A model generated the notes under the pieces. The model saw only the letters and a program-made list of their open reading frames with translations. It was not told the origin of the DNA and searched no databases. From positions 372,001 through 436,000 of the forward strand of contig JAFEDR010000009.1 of assembly GCA_018241525.1 (NCBI GenBank): a DNA stretch of 64,000 nucleotides. Reading direction: 5' to 3'. Made by a program: the position numbers and the translations under genes. The stretch's first letter is position 1; each line of letters begins with the position of its first letter. Of the stretch, positions 1-8,483 are shown piece after piece. Source of the stretch: Pseudomonadota bacterium. Its GTDB lineage: Bacteria; Pseudomonadota; Gammaproteobacteria; Steroidobacterales; Steroidobacteraceae.

Positions 1-1220
1 AAGGCGTCCACGAAGCCATACCGCCCGTAAAGGTCGCTGCCGTGCCGGGTGGCCATCTCCGTGATCGCCGGCAGCACGATCTCCGGCGCAAACGGCAGCG
101 AGGCGATGGCACCCGTCGGGGCGAGCGTACCGTCGTCGTAGTTGGCGGCACCGCCGACGCCGCGCGCGGCGTAGCCGCGGAACACGCGCTCCTCTCCGTG
201 ATACACGAGCCGCATGCCGCCCGGGCCATTGCAGGCGGTGAGGCCGAACAGCGTCGCGCCGTAGCCGCGCCAGCCGAGCGGATTGGCGATCGCATAGGCC
301 TGCTGGGCGTAGGTGGCACGGCGGCTGTTCTGGAAGTAGTCGCTGCCGTGCGCGCGCATGAAGTCGTCCCGGATGCCCCGGAAGTCGATCCAGACGTGCG
401 AGAACTGGTGGATGAAGAGCGAGGGGAACGCGAGGTACGTTTGCCCGTATTCCGTGTGCCAGTGCCGGTCGTAGCTCGAGGCCCATGCCGGCCAGGCGGC
501 GTCAGGCAGCGGCGAGCTCGGCGAACCGAGCCCGAGCACGTACAGAATCATCGCCTCGTTGTAGCCGCGCCAGCGCATCGGGTGATAGCCCGCTTCCGGC
601 GTCCAGCCAAGCGCGACGAGTCCTTCGGCATCCGCGGCCCACTGCCATTCGACGCGGCGATAGAGTTCGTCCGCGAGGCGTCGCAGCTCTGACTCCTGTT
701 CGCCCGAGCCGTCGAAGTACTGCGCCGCGGCGAGTACCCCGGCCATCAGCAGCGCCGTGTCGATGGTGGACAGCTCGGTTTGCTGGTGGCGCAGACCCGT
801 GCGCATGTCGAGGAAGTGATAGAAGAAGCCGTGGTAGCCCGCGAACCCCCTGGCCGACGGCCCCTGCGGCGCATCGTGCAGGAAGCGGATCGTCGTCAGC
901 GCCCGCGCCGCGGCGGCCGCGCGACTGACGTAACCCCGCTCCACCGCGATCGGATAGGCCGTCAGCGCGAAGCCCACCGCCGCGATGCTCGCGAACGGGC
1001 CGCCCGGGAAGCTGTCCGGGACGAGTCCGTTGTCCGGATTGGCGCTCGCCCAGAAGTAGTCGAACGTGCGCCGCTCAATGTCCCCGAGCAGGTCTTCGGT
1101 TGCCACGGAGAGCGTGGGCTCGCGCTGCGACGGCTGGCCGACGCAGCCCGCGAGGCCCGCGATCATGAGGGCCAGGACGGGCAGCAGGCGCTGCGGACAA
1201 CGGTGACGGCGGCGGATCAC
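1..1220 (-). CDS. GH144-type glucoamylase-family lipoprotein (partial, 3' end beyond window)
   Basis: The frame reads leftwards from GTG 1220 and stays open to the window edge, giving about 406 visible codons. The first 26 residues have an arginine-rich start, a hydrophobic stretch and a lipobox (LAGC, Cys26), so an outer-membrane or periplasmic lipoprotein is expected. The body matches the COG5368/PF10091 'glucoamylase' family, now grouped with GH144 beta-1,2-glucanases: IERRTFDYFW near residue 50, SHVWIDFRGIRDDF in the middle and FAPEIVLPAI towards the visible end. It starts 13 bases after the halogenase stop, so it is probably the last gene of the lacI-receptor-halogenase unit. Likely role: cleaving a beta-glucan or oligosaccharide at the cell surface. 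The substrate is inferred, because PF10091 members are few and varied. An internal ATG at 1166 would leave no usable signal peptide. Confidence 0.82.
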   Translation of the reverse strand, partial: MIRRRHRCPQRLLPVLALMIAGLAGCVGQPSQREPTLSVATEDLLGDIERRTFDYFWASANPDNGLVPDSFPGGPFASIAAVGFALTAYPIAVERGYVSRAAAAARALTTIRFLHDAPQGPSARGFAGYHGFFYHFLDMRTGLRHQQTELSTIDTALLMAGVLAAAQYFDGSGEQESELRRLADELYRRVEWQWAADAEGLVALGWTPEAGYHPMRWRGYNEAMILYVLGLGSPSSPLPDAAWPAWASSYDRHWHTEYGQTYLAFPSLFIHQFSHVWIDFRGIRDDFMRAHGSDYFQNSRRATYAQQAYAIANPLGWRGYGATLFGLTACNGPGGMRLVYHGEERVFRGYAARGVGGAANYDDGTLAPTGAIASLPFAPEIVLPAITEMATRHGSDLYGRYGFVDA

Positions 1221-1233
1221 GCGCGTTGTTCCG

Positions 1234-2748
1234 CTACGGCGGAGGAGCCGCGAAGTGTCGCGCGATGTACTGCTCGTGGGTCGGCATGGCGTCCACGCAA
1301 TTCCGGATCACCGCGCGCACGCCGGTCACGAGCTCGGCGAGTTCCTTCTCCGGGATGAGATCGACGGCCGGGTGGTAGCCCTGCGGCGCGCAGTGCTGGC
1401 CCAGCATCACCTGCACCCAGCTCGTGATCGCGAACATTTCATCGGCATCCCGGAAGAAGCGCCCGCTGTCCTTGAAGAGCCGGATATTCTCCGCGAGTTG
1501 CGGCGGGACCTCGATCTGCGCGCAATGGCGCCAGAACGGCGTGTCGCGTCGTTCCGTTGCGACATAGTGGAGGATCAGGAAGTCGCGAATGCGCTCGAAT
1601 TCGAACGCCGCCTGGCGGTTGTACCGATCGATCACGACCGGGCTGAAGGTGCGGTCCGGGAGCAGATTGATGAGCCTGCCGACACCCGACTGGATCAGGT
1701 AGATGCTGGTCGACTCGAGTGGCTCCATGAAGCCGCTGGCAAGGCCGATCGCGACGCAGTTCTTGTTCCAGAACTTGCGGCGCGTGCCGGTCGTGAATCG
1801 GAGGACGCGAGGTTCGGCCAGCGGCTTACCGTCAAGATTTGCCAGCAGCGTGGCTCGCGCCTCGTCGTCGCCCAGGAAGGCGCTCGAGTAGACGAGCCCG
1901 TTGCCCGTCCGGTGCTGCAGCGGAATGCGCCATTGCCAGCCCGCCTGGCGCGCGGTCGAGCGGGTGTACGGCGTCGGCGGCCCGACCTTCTCCGTCGGCA
2001 CCGCCATGGCGCGGTCGCACGGCAACCAGTGCGTCCAGTCCTCGTAGCCGGTCCTGAGCGCCTGCTCGATCAGCAACCCGCGAAAGCCCGAGCAGTCGAC
2101 AAAGAGATCGCCTGCGATCCGCTCGCCGTTCTTGAGCAGTACCGACTCAATGAAGCCGTCTTCGCCGCGCAGAGCGACGTCGACCACTTCACCTTCCGTG
2201 CGGCGCACGCCGCGCGCCTCGGCGAAGGCCCTCAGGAAGCGCGCGTAGCGTCCTGCATCGAAGTGATAGGCGTAGGCGATATGCGAGAGCGGCGACGACT
2301 GGGGAACGTCCGTCGCCGACGCCATGAACTTGCCAAGCGGCGCCGCCGCCGTGTGGATCGAGTAGCCCCCGATGTCCTCGGCCTTGCCGGCCAGGAACAT
2401 CTTGAGCCAGTACTGGTGGAACGGCAGGAAGCTGTAGTCGTGGCCGATGTTCCCGAAGCCGTGGATGTACTTGTCGCCGAGCCGACCCCAGTCGACGAAC
2501 TGGATGCCGAGCTTGAAGGTACCCTGCACGGCCTTGACGAAGTCGACCTCGTTGATCCCGAGCGCATCGTTGAACGCCTTCAGATGCGGAACGGTCGCCT
2601 CGCCGACACCGACCGTGCCGATGTCGTCGGACTCGATCAGGCGGATCTCGCAGGCGGTACCCAAGGTCTTCGCAAGCGCCGCGGCCGACATCCAGCCAGC
2701 GGTGCCACCGCCGATGATGACGATGCTGCGCAGGAGCTTTTCGGTCAC
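1234..2748 (-). CDS. Tryptophan-halogenase-family flavin-dependent protein
   Basis: About 504 residues, PF04820 family. The FAD motif GGGTAGW is at residues 13-19. The family motif W-x-W-x-I-P appears as WQWRIP, and the PLEST motif as EPLESTSIY. With the GTG start at 2748 the conserved catalytic lysine (GTFKLGI) falls at position 79, the same number as in PrnA and RebH. The Glu of PLEST, needed in characterised halogenases, is also present. An in-frame ATG at 2775 would add nine residues. Family members normally chlorinate or brominate an indole with FADH2 from a separate reductase; no reductase gene is visible here. Paralogues of this family recur beside TonB receptors and LacI regulators in sugar-uptake loci, where their function is unknown. 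That context, with no NRPS or PKS gene nearby, argues against antibiotic biosynthesis. Confidence 0.88.
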   Translation of the reverse strand: MTEKLLRSIVIIGGGTAGWMSAAALAKTLGTACEIRLIESDDIGTVGVGEATVPHLKAFNDALGINEVDFVKAVQGTFKLGIQFVDWGRLGDKYIHGFGNIGHDYSFLPFHQYWLKMFLAGKAEDIGGYSIHTAAAPLGKFMASATDVPQSSPLSHIAYAYHFDAGRYARFLRAFAEARGVRRTEGEVVDVALRGEDGFIESVLLKNGERIAGDLFVDCSGFRGLLIEQALRTGYEDWTHWLPCDRAMAVPTEKVGPPTPYTRSTARQAGWQWRIPLQHRTGNGLVYSSAFLGDDEARATLLANLDGKPLAEPRVLRFTTGTRRKFWNKNCVAIGLASGFMEPLESTSIYLIQSGVGRLINLLPDRTFSPVVIDRYNRQAAFEFERIRDFLILHYVATERRDTPFWRHCAQIEVPPQLAENIRLFKDSGRFFRDADEMFAITSWVQVMLGQHCAPQGYHPAVDLIPEKELAELVTGVRAVIRNCVDAMPTHEQYIARHFAAPPP

Positions 2749-2845
2749 GGGGCACCATTCACACCGGCCGGCCACGCGGGTGACGTGGCCAGCCGGCTCC
2801 GTGAGTGTCGAATCGCCGCCGGGGCGCCCGCCGCCCCGGCTACGG

Positions 2846-5800
2846 TCAGTATTTCACGCCGAATGTTGCCCGGAACTGCCGCGGAGTCCCGGAAATGTTC
2901 CCATTCGCGTTGTACGTCGCGCCGTTCGCGAGCCCGTTCGAGCCGCTGAAGATGTTGTAGTCGACGAAACTCTTCGTGTTGAACACATTGAGCGCATCGA
3001 CTCGCACGTACACCTTTGCGACGTCGCCGATTTTGAAGTTCTTCGTGAGCTCCAGATCGACCGTCCGGATGCCCATGCCGGGCGCCGTGAACGCCATCGC
3101 CGTGCACTGCCCGCCGGTGGGGAACGCCGGCCCGGCCGTGTTGTAACAGGTGATCGTATTGGTCGGAATGGGCGTCGCAAAGACGAGTTTCGTTCCAAGG
3201 ATCATGTCCCACGGCAACGCCACCGTTCCGGTCATGACCAGGCGATGCTTCGCGGCAGCATTCGAGTTGATGAATGGGTACTGTGAGATCCACTCCTCAT
3301 CAAACGCGTAATGCTCGTTCACGTCGCGGTTCTGCTTGGCCGCCGTGAAGGTGTACGAGATCGTCGCACCCCAGCGGGACTCCATCGAGAACGGCTTCTC
3401 AGCCGACAGCAGCACCTGGGTGGTCTTCGTCTCGATGCCGTTGTTGCCGATGATGAAGTTCCCCGCAAGCCCCGGCGGCGGGTACAGCCACGGCTGGGCC
3501 GGACCGCCCCAAGGTACCGGACCCCAGAAGGACCCATCGGGACGACGATTGCCGAGCGTGAAGACGAAGCCGTCCTTGCTGATGATCCTCGCGACCGACG
3601 CGCTCGTATTCCAGTCGCCGATTCGGTTGCGGATGCCGAGGCTGAACTGATCCGAGAACGGCACCTTCAGGTGATTGTTCAGAAGGTCCATCTCGCCCGC
3701 CGCGCCGTTCAGCAGCGCCTGCAGATTGCCCACGCCGTTGAGATACTTCGGGTCCCAGGCAACGCAGTTCGTGCCCGAGCAGTTGTGACCCGGGACGTTA
3801 AAGTTGATGGTCGGCTCCGACAGCGCCGCCTTCGTCTGCTCGAGCTGCAGGTAGTCGTAAAGATCGCGATCGTACGCCCGACCGGCGCCACCGAAGACCA
3901 CCGCCTTCTGGTCGCCCATGATGTCGTAGGAGAACCCGAGTCGCGGCTGAATCTCGCCCGTATACGCGCTGCGGTTATGGCCGTTATTGACGTAGTCGGC
4001 GGGATTCACGCCGCCCTTCGCGAGGCTCTGGCCGTAGGTCTGGCCGGGCGAGCAGAGTGCCGCGTAGGGATTGGGTGCCGCAGGAGGCGTCGTCGGCACG
4101 CAACCCGGGTCCGGCGTGTTCAGCATGTCCAAAAAGAATTGCGGCGTCTGGTAGTTGAGATACGAGCCATTCCACTCGATGTCGTAGCGCACGCCGAGGT
4201 TCAGCGTCAGCTTCTGCGTCGCCTGCCAGTCGTCTTGCAGGTAGAGGCCTAGCTGGCGATCGGTGGAGCGCGCCACCGGATCGATCCCCGGAGTGACCGA
4301 CGCGAATACTGCCTTGTACGGCGTCGTCGACGTCCCCGCGCTTGTGACGTCGTAGTAGAAAATCGGGTTGTAGTTCGCCGCTGCGTCAGACGCCTCGAGC
4401 TTTACGACCTTGTACTTGAAGCCGGTCTTGATCGTGTGGTCGCCCGTACCCCACTGGAGATGACTGAACGTGAGGTCGTCACCGACCGCCGGGCCCTTCT
4501 GGCCCTTGCGCTGCGTGGCGCGCGGATCAACGCCATTCGTCGTCAGGATCGTGTCGTTGTTCTGCAGCGGATTGGTGTAGACGGCGCCGTTCACGGAGCC
4601 GTTCTTGCCCTGCGGCTCGAAATAAGCGTCCTCAAACGTCACCCGCAGCTCGTTGAACCAGCCCGAGCCGTCGTGCTGCCAGCGCAAGGCCAGGCGGTTG
4701 TCGGTATTCAGCGTCTCGATCGCAGCGGACGCCGCGGTACCGGGACCGGCCTGGTCCCCCAGGCTGGTCTCGCGACGAAGCTTGGCGTCGAAAACCATGC
4801 GGTCGACGTCGGTAATCGACCAGTCGAGCTTCGCGAACCAGAGATGCTCGTCAAACGGCAGCGTCGCCGGTCCGAGCTGCGCAAGTGCGCTCGCCGGGAG
4901 CCCCGCGATGACGTCGGGCGTCGCGTTGGTCGCCGTCACGGTGACCGGGGTCGTGTAGCGCTTGCCCTCGTAGGTCACGAAGAAGTGCATCTTGTCTTCG
5001 ATGATCGGACCGCCCAGCGAGATGCCGAACTCGGTGTCCTTCGAATCGGTCTTCACGCCGGCCGCCGACTCGCCGGGAGTCTCGGCACGGAAGCTCTGGT
5101 TCGTGTAGGTGACGAACGCTTCGCCCTCGAAATTGTTCGTGCCGGAACGAGTCTCCGCGGTCACGGCAGCGCTCGAGATCTGGTCGTACTCCGCCTTGTA
5201 GTTGGAGGTGATGACCTTGTACTCGCCGATCGCGAGCTGCGGGAACGGGTTGCCCTGGGTGTTGTCCGTCTGGCCTGAGAGGCCCGAACGGACGTAGCCC
5301 TTCTGGCCGACGCCGTCGATGTAGACGTTGACGGAATTCGTGCTCTGCGCGCCGCCGCGAATCGACGTACGGCCGTTCGAGTCGACGTTGAACACGACAC
5401 CCGGGACGGTGTCGGCGAATTCGAGGAAGTTGCGGGTCAGCTGCGGGACGGTCGCGATCTGGTCCATCGAGACCGTCGCACCGACCTCGGAGGTGCGCAT
5501 CTCGATGAGCTTGCGCGACTTCACCGTGATGTCGGCGAGGGTCGTCTCGGGGGCGACGTTCGGCTCGCCGCCGACGAAGTCCAGTGTCGCCGTCGAGGCC
5601 ACCGTCAGCGTGACCACCTGCTCGGTGCCCGCGCCGGCGTCGATCTTGTAGGTACCCGGCGGCATGCCCACGAGCACATAGGTGCCGTCCGCACCGGCCT
5701 TGGTGCGCCGCACCGCACCGGTCGCGATGTTCTTCGCGGTCACCTCGGCATTGGCGGCCGCCTTACCGCGCAGCGTCGCGTCTGCGGACTGCGCCCACGC

Positions 5801-5887
5801 GGCGACCGGTGCGCCCAAGGACGCTGCAAGCGTCGTCGAAACGACCGACGCCAACAGCCGACTGCCGCGGTACTTTCTCGTCTTCAT
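2846..5887 (-). CDS. Oar-like TonB-dependent outer-membrane receptor
   Basis: 1013 residues. A signal peptide ends near AAWAQ (about residue 33). It is followed by a carboxypeptidase-regulatory-like (Ig-fold) segment at about 35-110, with DGTYVLVGMPPGTYK typical of Oar receptors. Next come a plug domain (about 120-260, with RGGAQSTNSVNVYIDG) and a long beta-barrel. The C-terminus (FGVKY) ends in an aromatic residue, as expected for BAM-dependent insertion. It lies between lacI (89 bp upstream) and the halogenase gene (about 100 bp downstream), all in one direction. It probably imports an oligosaccharide released by the neighbouring GH144 enzyme. The start is ATG 5887, preceded by a G-rich ribosome binding site. 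The ligand cannot be read from the sequence. Confidence 0.92.
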   Translation of the reverse strand: MKTRKYRGSRLLASVVSTTLAASLGAPVAAWAQSADATLRGKAAANAEVTAKNIATGAVRRTKAGADGTYVLVGMPPGTYKIDAGAGTEQVVTLTVASTATLDFVGGEPNVAPETTLADITVKSRKLIEMRTSEVGATVSMDQIATVPQLTRNFLEFADTVPGVVFNVDSNGRTSIRGGAQSTNSVNVYIDGVGQKGYVRSGLSGQTDNTQGNPFPQLAIGEYKVITSNYKAEYDQISSAAVTAETRSGTNNFEGEAFVTYTNQSFRAETPGESAAGVKTDSKDTEFGISLGGPIIEDKMHFFVTYEGKRYTTPVTVTATNATPDVIAGLPASALAQLGPATLPFDEHLWFAKLDWSITDVDRMVFDAKLRRETSLGDQAGPGTAASAAIETLNTDNRLALRWQHDGSGWFNELRVTFEDAYFEPQGKNGSVNGAVYTNPLQNNDTILTTNGVDPRATQRKGQKGPAVGDDLTFSHLQWGTGDHTIKTGFKYKVVKLEASDAAANYNPIFYYDVTSAGTSTTPYKAVFASVTPGIDPVARSTDRQLGLYLQDDWQATQKLTLNLGVRYDIEWNGSYLNYQTPQFFLDMLNTPDPGCVPTTPPAAPNPYAALCSPGQTYGQSLAKGGVNPADYVNNGHNRSAYTGEIQPRLGFSYDIMGDQKAVVFGGAGRAYDRDLYDYLQLEQTKAALSEPTINFNVPGHNCSGTNCVAWDPKYLNGVGNLQALLNGAAGEMDLLNNHLKVPFSDQFSLGIRNRIGDWNTSASVARIISKDGFVFTLGNRRPDGSFWGPVPWGGPAQPWLYPPPGLAGNFIIGNNGIETKTTQVLLSAEKPFSMESRWGATISYTFTAAKQNRDVNEHYAFDEEWISQYPFINSNAAAKHRLVMTGTVALPWDMILGTKLVFATPIPTNTITCYNTAGPAFPTGGQCTAMAFTAPGMGIRTVDLELTKNFKIGDVAKVYVRVDALNVFNTKSFVDYNIFSGSNGLANGATYNANGNISGTPRQFRATFGVKY

Positions 5888-5923
5888 GTGCCCCCCGAGT
5901 CTTTGGTTAGTGGCGCCCGGATC

Positions 5924-5956
5924 GGATCCGGCAGCGCGTCAATTCATCCCGGATCC
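5924..5956. other. 8-bp inverted repeat in the lacI-receptor gap
   Basis: GGATCCGG at 5924-5931 and CCGGATCC at 5949-5956 are perfect reverse complements separated by 17 bases, in the 89-bp gap between lacI and the TonB receptor. The transcript could fold into a weak hairpin; there is no T-run. It could tune expression between the two genes, but it may be chance. Confidence 0.3.
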
Positions 5957-5976
5957 ACTGCCTTGATTCGCATTGC

Positions 5977-7032
5977 TCAAACCACGGGCGCGCGCTGGCC
6001 TCGGCGCGCGTCGCTCTCGCCACCCGGATCGCGCAGCCCGGCGCCGCAGGAGGCCCGGACCACGAGTTCGGTGGCAACGATTTCGGTGAAATTCGGCGTC
6101 GCGGCCGGCGCACTCGCCGCCGCTGCAATCCCGTCGAGTGCCCGCGCGCCGAGCTCCGCCATCGGCACGCGCACCGTCGACAGCGGCGGCGAGACGAAGC
6201 GCGCCATCGGGATGTCGTCGAATCCGGCGAGCGCGACGTCGCCGGGCACCGACACCCGCGCCTCGTTGAAGGCGTGCAGGCAACCGAGCGCCATCATGTC
6301 GTTGGCAGCAAACACGGCGTCAGTTCGCTCGTCGAGCGCCAGTATCCGCTGCGCCGCGCGATAGCCCGACTCCTCGGAAAAGTCGCCGTGCAGCACGAGC
6401 TCCTTGAGGTCGGGGCCGAGCTCGGCCATCGCCTCGCAGTAGCCCGCAAGGCGCTCGGTGGCATCGAAGTTGTCGCGAGGCCCGGCGATGAACGCGATGC
6501 GCCGGTGACCGACGCCCGCGAGGTGCCGGACCATCGCCCGCGCGCCGCCGCGATTGTCGAGGCAGAACGACGAGTGACTGTTGCCGCGCACCGGCGAGTT
6601 CATGAGCACCGCGGGCGTGTCGTCGGCGGAATGGTCGGCGAGGAAGGCGGAATCCGCGTAGGGCGACATGATCAAGAGGCCATCGACGCGGCCCTTGAGC
6701 GCACGAATCGCGAGCGCCGCCTCGGCAGCCGAGCCGTGTATTCCGGAGAGCAGCAGGTGGAGGCCGCGCCGACGGGCAGCCTGGTCGATGCCGCGAATGA
6801 TTTCGGAGAAGAACTCGCCATGCAGATCCGGCAGCAGCACGCCAATCGTGTGCGTGAGGCCGGTGCTCAGGCTGCGCGCCACGCTGTCCGGAACGTAGCG
6901 CAGACGCTCGACCACGCCGAGAATGCGCGCACGAGTCTCGTGCGTGACGTTGCCGCGTCCGTTGATGACGCGCGACACCGTCGCGGTGGAGACACGAGCC
7001 TCGCGTGCAACGTCTCTGAGCGTTGCTCCCAA
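5977..7032 (-). CDS. LacI-family transcriptional regulator
   Basis: 351 residues, normal family length. The N-terminal helix-turn-helix is at about 4-50 (TLRDVAREARVSTATVSRVING) and the hinge helix near 50-60 (DSVARSLSTG). The periplasmic-binding-protein-like effector domain runs from about 60 to 335 (HTIGVLLPDLHGEFF, AGFDDIPMARF). Such proteins normally repress sugar genes until a sugar binds. Two matching operators lie 16-50 bp upstream of the start, so self-regulation is very likely. Because the receptor, halogenase and glycosidase genes follow in the same direction without a clear promoter, it probably controls them too. ATG 7032 fits the conserved N-terminus exactly. Confidence 0.93.
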   Translation of the reverse strand: MGATLRDVAREARVSTATVSRVINGRGNVTHETRARILGVVERLRYVPDSVARSLSTGLTHTIGVLLPDLHGEFFSEIIRGIDQAARRRGLHLLLSGIHGSAAEAALAIRALKGRVDGLLIMSPYADSAFLADHSADDTPAVLMNSPVRGNSHSSFCLDNRGGARAMVRHLAGVGHRRIAFIAGPRDNFDATERLAGYCEAMAELGPDLKELVLHGDFSEESGYRAAQRILALDERTDAVFAANDMMALGCLHAFNEARVSVPGDVALAGFDDIPMARFVSPPLSTVRVPMAELGARALDGIAAAASAPAATPNFTEIVATELVVRASCGAGLRDPGGESDARRGQRAPVV

Positions 7033-7047
7033 CCTGTTCCCCCTCGT

Positions 7048-7061
7048 GGCAACCGCTTACA
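7048..7061. promoter_or_regulatory. LacI-family operator 1
   Basis: GGCAACCGCTTACA matches the LacI/GalR-type consensus TGnAAnCGnTTnCA at every fixed position but the first. It lies 16 bp upstream of the lacI start codon. Its centre is exactly 21 bp, two helical turns, from operator 2. Confidence 0.8.
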
Positions 7062-7068
7062 CTAGCGA

Positions 7069-7082
7069 TGTAACCGGTTGCC
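7069..7082. promoter_or_regulatory. LacI-family operator 2
   Basis: TGTAACCGGTTGCC has the core AACCGGTT and matches the LacI-type consensus at every fixed position but the last. It sits on the same face of the helix as operator 1, just downstream of the predicted lacI transcription start. Bound repressor would therefore block early elongation or promoter clearance. Confidence 0.82.
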
Positions 7083-7099
7083 TGATCGTTGCGCGGAGC

Positions 7100-7127
7100 G
7101 TACTACCTTGCGAGGCCCCCCTGTCAA
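7100..7127 (-). promoter_or_regulatory. Candidate sigma-70 promoter of lacI
   Basis: Read on the minus strand, a perfect -35 TTGACA (7122-7127) is followed after 16 bp by TAGTAC (7100-7105; 4 of 6 to the -10 consensus). Transcription would begin near 7093, just before the two operators and about 60 bases before the start codon. Confidence 0.6.
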
Positions 7128-7366
7128 GGCCGGCGGCTCGAAGACAAGCGCGGGTCCCCGCTGTGCATTTGTTGCGCTGCACTATCCGCGCGACTCGTCG
7201 TGGCGAAGCAACGCGGCCGCCCGGCTCCGGCGCCGCTGGCTTGTGGTGGAGCGCGGCCTCGCCGAGACTCGCGCGCACGTGCGCATCGTGACCGCCTGCC
7301 CCCGCCCGCCGCTCCCCGGCCGCCTGGATGCTCGACGCGGACGTCCGTTCGGCGCGCGCTGAGAAG

Positions 7367-8482
7367 ATGGCACGCATTCATTTCGCGAACGTCTCGAAGC
7401 ACTTCGGCTCGACCGCGGTGATCTCGCGACTCGAGCTCGAGGTCCGGGACCGCGAGTTCATGGTGCTGGTGGGCCCGTCGGGCTGCGGCAAGACGACCGC
7501 GCTGCGCATGATCGCGGGGCTCGAGGAGATCAGCGACGGCGAACTGCGCATCGGCGAGCGCGTCGTGAACGACGTCGCGCCGAAGGACCGCGACGTCGCG
7601 ATGGTCTTCCAGAGTTACGCCCTGTACCCCCACATGAGCGTGTACGAGAACATCGCGTTCGGGCTGCGGATTCGCGGGCTCGCGCCGGGCGAAGTGGACG
7701 CGCGGGTGCGCGAGGCCGCCAACGTCCTCGGTCTCGCCAACCTCCTCGAGCGCAAGCCGAAGGCGCTCTCCGGGGGCCAGCGGCAGCGGGTCGCGCTCGG
7801 GCGCGCGATCGTGCGCCAACCCGCCGTGTTCCTCTTCGACGAGCCGCTCTCGAACCTCGACGCGGAGCTGCGCGTGCAGATGCGCGCCGAGCTCGCCCGC
7901 CTGCAGCAGAAGCTCGCAACGACGACGGTGTACGTGACCCACGACCAGGTCGAGGCGATGACGCTCGGTCACCGCATCGCGGTGTTGGCGCCGACCGGAG
8001 GCGATGACCGGCCCAACCTGCAGCAAATTGGTGCGCCGCTCGAGGTGTATCACCGGCCGCGAAATGCCTTCGTCGCGCGCTTTATCGGCAATCCACCAAT
8101 GAATCTGCTCGAGGTAAGGGTTGCCGCCGACGGACGGCACCTCGAGGGCCCCGGCTTTCGCGGGGCCGCACCGGCCCGCTTCGCCGCAGGCCTCGCCGCC
8201 CGCGCAGGACGCGGCGTCCTGCTCGGCATCCGGCCGGAAGACGTCGCCGAGGCAGCGGCAGACCCGCCGCCCGGTTCGGTGCGGGCACGCGGTACGGTCG
8301 ATATCGCCGAAACGGTCGGCGCCGAAGTGATCGTGCACGCACGCCTCGGCGAGCGTCGCCTGATCGCACGCTTCAAGGCACAGCGGCTGCCGCGACTCGG
8401 CGAGCCGGTCGAGCTCGACCTCGACTTCGATGCCATTCACCTGTTCGACGCGGAGAGCGAGCTCAGACTGGAGGAACACTGA
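7367..8482 (+). CDS. MalK/UgpC-type ABC transporter ATP-binding protein
   Basis: 371 residues from ATG 7367. Walker A GPSGCGKTT is at 36-44, the Q-loop at Q82, signature LSGGQ at 134-138, Walker B FLFDEP at 155-160 and switch His192 (VTHD). A C-terminal TOBE/OB region follows from about 235 (LLGIRPEDV), as in carbohydrate-importer ATPases. It would energise a sugar importer in the inner membrane. No permease or binding-protein gene is adjacent, so it must partner membrane subunits encoded elsewhere, as MsmK-like shared ATPases do. It is divergent from lacI, and the esterase gene follows after 1 bp. An in-frame ATG at 7328 exists, but family proteins start at MARIHF. Confidence 0.93.
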   Translation: MARIHFANVSKHFGSTAVISRLELEVRDREFMVLVGPSGCGKTTALRMIAGLEEISDGELRIGERVVNDVAPKDRDVAMVFQSYALYPHMSVYENIAFGLRIRGLAPGEVDARVREAANVLGLANLLERKPKALSGGQRQRVALGRAIVRQPAVFLFDEPLSNLDAELRVQMRAELARLQQKLATTTVYVTHDQVEAMTLGHRIAVLAPTGGDDRPNLQQIGAPLEVYHRPRNAFVARFIGNPPMNLLEVRVAADGRHLEGPGFRGAAPARFAAGLAARAGRGVLLGIRPEDVAEAAADPPPGSVRARGTVDIAETVGAEVIVHARLGERRLIARFKAQRLPRLGEPVELDLDFDAIHLFDAESELRLEEH

Positions 8483-8483
8483 C

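Larger units (their letters stand above)
7033..7366. other. Divergent regulatory region between lacI and the ABC ATPase gene
   Basis: This gene-free stretch separates lacI (minus) from the ATPase gene (plus). The lacI half holds two operators and a promoter, listed separately. In the other half, about 7128-7366, I see no coding frame with family features and no convincing plus-strand promoter. If the ATPase gene has its own promoter, it does not resemble the sigma-70 consensus. Confidence 0.6.

Noticed and set aside
1234..2748. Halogenase homologue as a sign of an antibiotic or other natural-product cluster
   Set aside because: No NRPS, PKS, terpene or tailoring genes nearby; the neighbours are LacI, a TonB receptor and a glycosidase.
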